In this document: piece after piece, positions 4,964 through 5,602 of the stretch
Position numbering within the stretch: the stretch's first letter is position 1
Layout: each line of letters opens with the position of its first letter
Origin: Bifidobacterium breve
GTDB lineage: Bacteria; Actinomycetota; Actinomycetes; Mycobacteriales; Mycobacteriaceae
NCBI GenBank assembly: GCA_945882475.1
Contig: CAMCWJ010000207.1
Coordinates: 1 to 5,602, forward strand
Reading direction: 5' to 3'
DNA length: 5,602 bases
Position numbers and translations under genes: made by a program
Notes under the pieces: generated by a model
What the model was told of the DNA's origin: nothing
Databases searched by the model: none
Seen by the model: the letters and a program-made list of their open reading frames with translations, nothing else

Positions 4964-5602
4964 CTACTTGCCGTCGGGGTTGAGGATCGCTGTCGTATCG
5001 GCGTTTTGAACCACGGCGAGAGCGACCTCGGCGAGTCGCTGATGCGTCCTGCGGGCGTGCGAGCGCAGCAACTCGAAAGCACGGTCCATGTCGACCGAAC
5101 CACGTTCGGCAAGAACCCCTTTCGCCTGCTCGATGATCACCCGGGTGTTGAGCGCCGATTGCAACTGCTGGTTGACCAACTCCGATCGGGACATGATCCG
5201 CTGGTTGAGGATTCCGACCGCGGCAACGTCGGCGAGTGCCTGACCGATCGCGAGATGGGTTGCCGACAGTGCGCCGACCTCGGTGCGGAACAAGTTCAGA
5301 GCACCCACCCGTTCCTCCCGTAGTCGCAGCGGCAACGCCGACACCGACCGGTAGCGGTAACTCTCGGCCCGTTCAGCGAAGGCCGGCCAGCGCTGCTGAT
5401 CGACGTCGAGATCATCGACCAGGACCTGCTTACCGGTCCGGTACGCCAGCAGGCAGGGGCCGACGTCGACCTCCACCTGGAGCAATTCCAGCAGCCTGGT
5501 CTGCTCGCTACTGGAGGCGATGACATGCAACTCGCCCTGCACATCGCCGACCAGGATCCCGGCCGCGGCGATCGGTAGCAACGACATCGAACTGTCGATG
5601 AG
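4964..5602 (-). CDS. GAF-ANTAR transcription antitermination regulator (N-terminus beyond the window)
   Basis: The frame runs off the right edge and stops at TAG 4964-4966. An ATG at 5585-5587 is in frame, but codons continue upstream of it (LIDSS), and the GAF domain normally has a further helix there, so the true start is probably outside. Counting from that Met, residues 1-125 form a GAF sensor domain ('AAAGILVGDVQGELHVIASSSEQ', shown here only as its core AAAGILV and HVIASSSEQ; then 'VGPCLLAYRTG', 'SALPLRLREERVGALNLF'). Residues about 136-193 form an ANTAR RNA-binding domain, with 'RVIIEQAKGVLAERG', 'AFELLRSHAR' and 'RLAEVALAVV'. ANTAR proteins bind paired hairpins in nascent RNA and prevent termination; GAF domains sense small ligands or redox state. 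Neither ligand nor RNA target can be read here. The ANTAR fit is very close to the family pattern, so the class is secure. Confidence 0.93.
   Translation of the reverse strand, partial: LIDSSMSLLPIAAAGILVGDVQGELHVIASSSEQTRLLELLQVEVDVGPCLLAYRTGKQVLVDDLDVDQQRWPAFAERAESYRYRSVSALPLRLREERVGALNLFRTEVGALSATHLAIGQALADVAAVGILNQRIMSRSELVNQQLQSALNTRVIIEQAKGVLAERGSVDMDRAFELLRSHARRTHQRLAEVALAVVQNADTTAILNPDGK

Overview
The window is high-GC actinobacterial DNA, most likely from a Mycobacterium or Mycolicibacterium. The strongest sign is the protein at 3248-4087, which from memory closely resembles the M. tuberculosis monoacylglycerol lipase Rv0183 (279 aa, Ser110/Asp226/His256). Its neighbours match the Rv0184, Rv0185 and Rv0187 families in the same order. 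The source organism itself cannot be fixed without a search.

Layout: nearly everything lies on the minus strand and is read from right to left. At the right edge (4964-5602) is a GAF-ANTAR regulator whose N-terminus is cut off by the window. Next comes about 830 bases (4125-4963) with no intact gene. Protein-like sequence there is spread over different minus-strand frames and interrupted by a near-perfect 16-base inverted repeat, so it looks like a decayed gene. A two-gene unit follows: a cytosolic-type monoacylglycerol lipase and a lipoprotein of the alpha/beta hydrolase fold, overlapping by a GTGA. After a 111-base gap comes a three-gene unit: a DUF2786 protein, a small HExxH putative metallohydrolase (TIGR04338 type) and a SAM-dependent O-methyltransferase, joined by GTGA and ATGA overlaps. 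At the left edge (1-145) the tail of a plus-strand DUF1214-type protein converges on the methyltransferase.

How the genes may work together: each unit begins at an ATG with a TANNNT -10 hexamer exactly six bases upstream, the arrangement expected of leaderless mycobacterial transcripts. Only the methyltransferase has a strong Shine-Dalgarno sequence. The first unit pairs a lipase with a surface-anchored hydrolase-like protein that appears to have lost its nucleophilic serine. The second pairs a putative zinc hydrolase with a DUF2786 protein of unknown function and a catechol-type methyltransferase. No phage, CRISPR, tRNA or insertion-sequence genes were seen. I found no clear sign of a wholly new system. 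The items most worth checking are the serine-less hydrolase, the decayed locus with its hairpin, and the coupled DUF2786/HExxH/methyltransferase trio.
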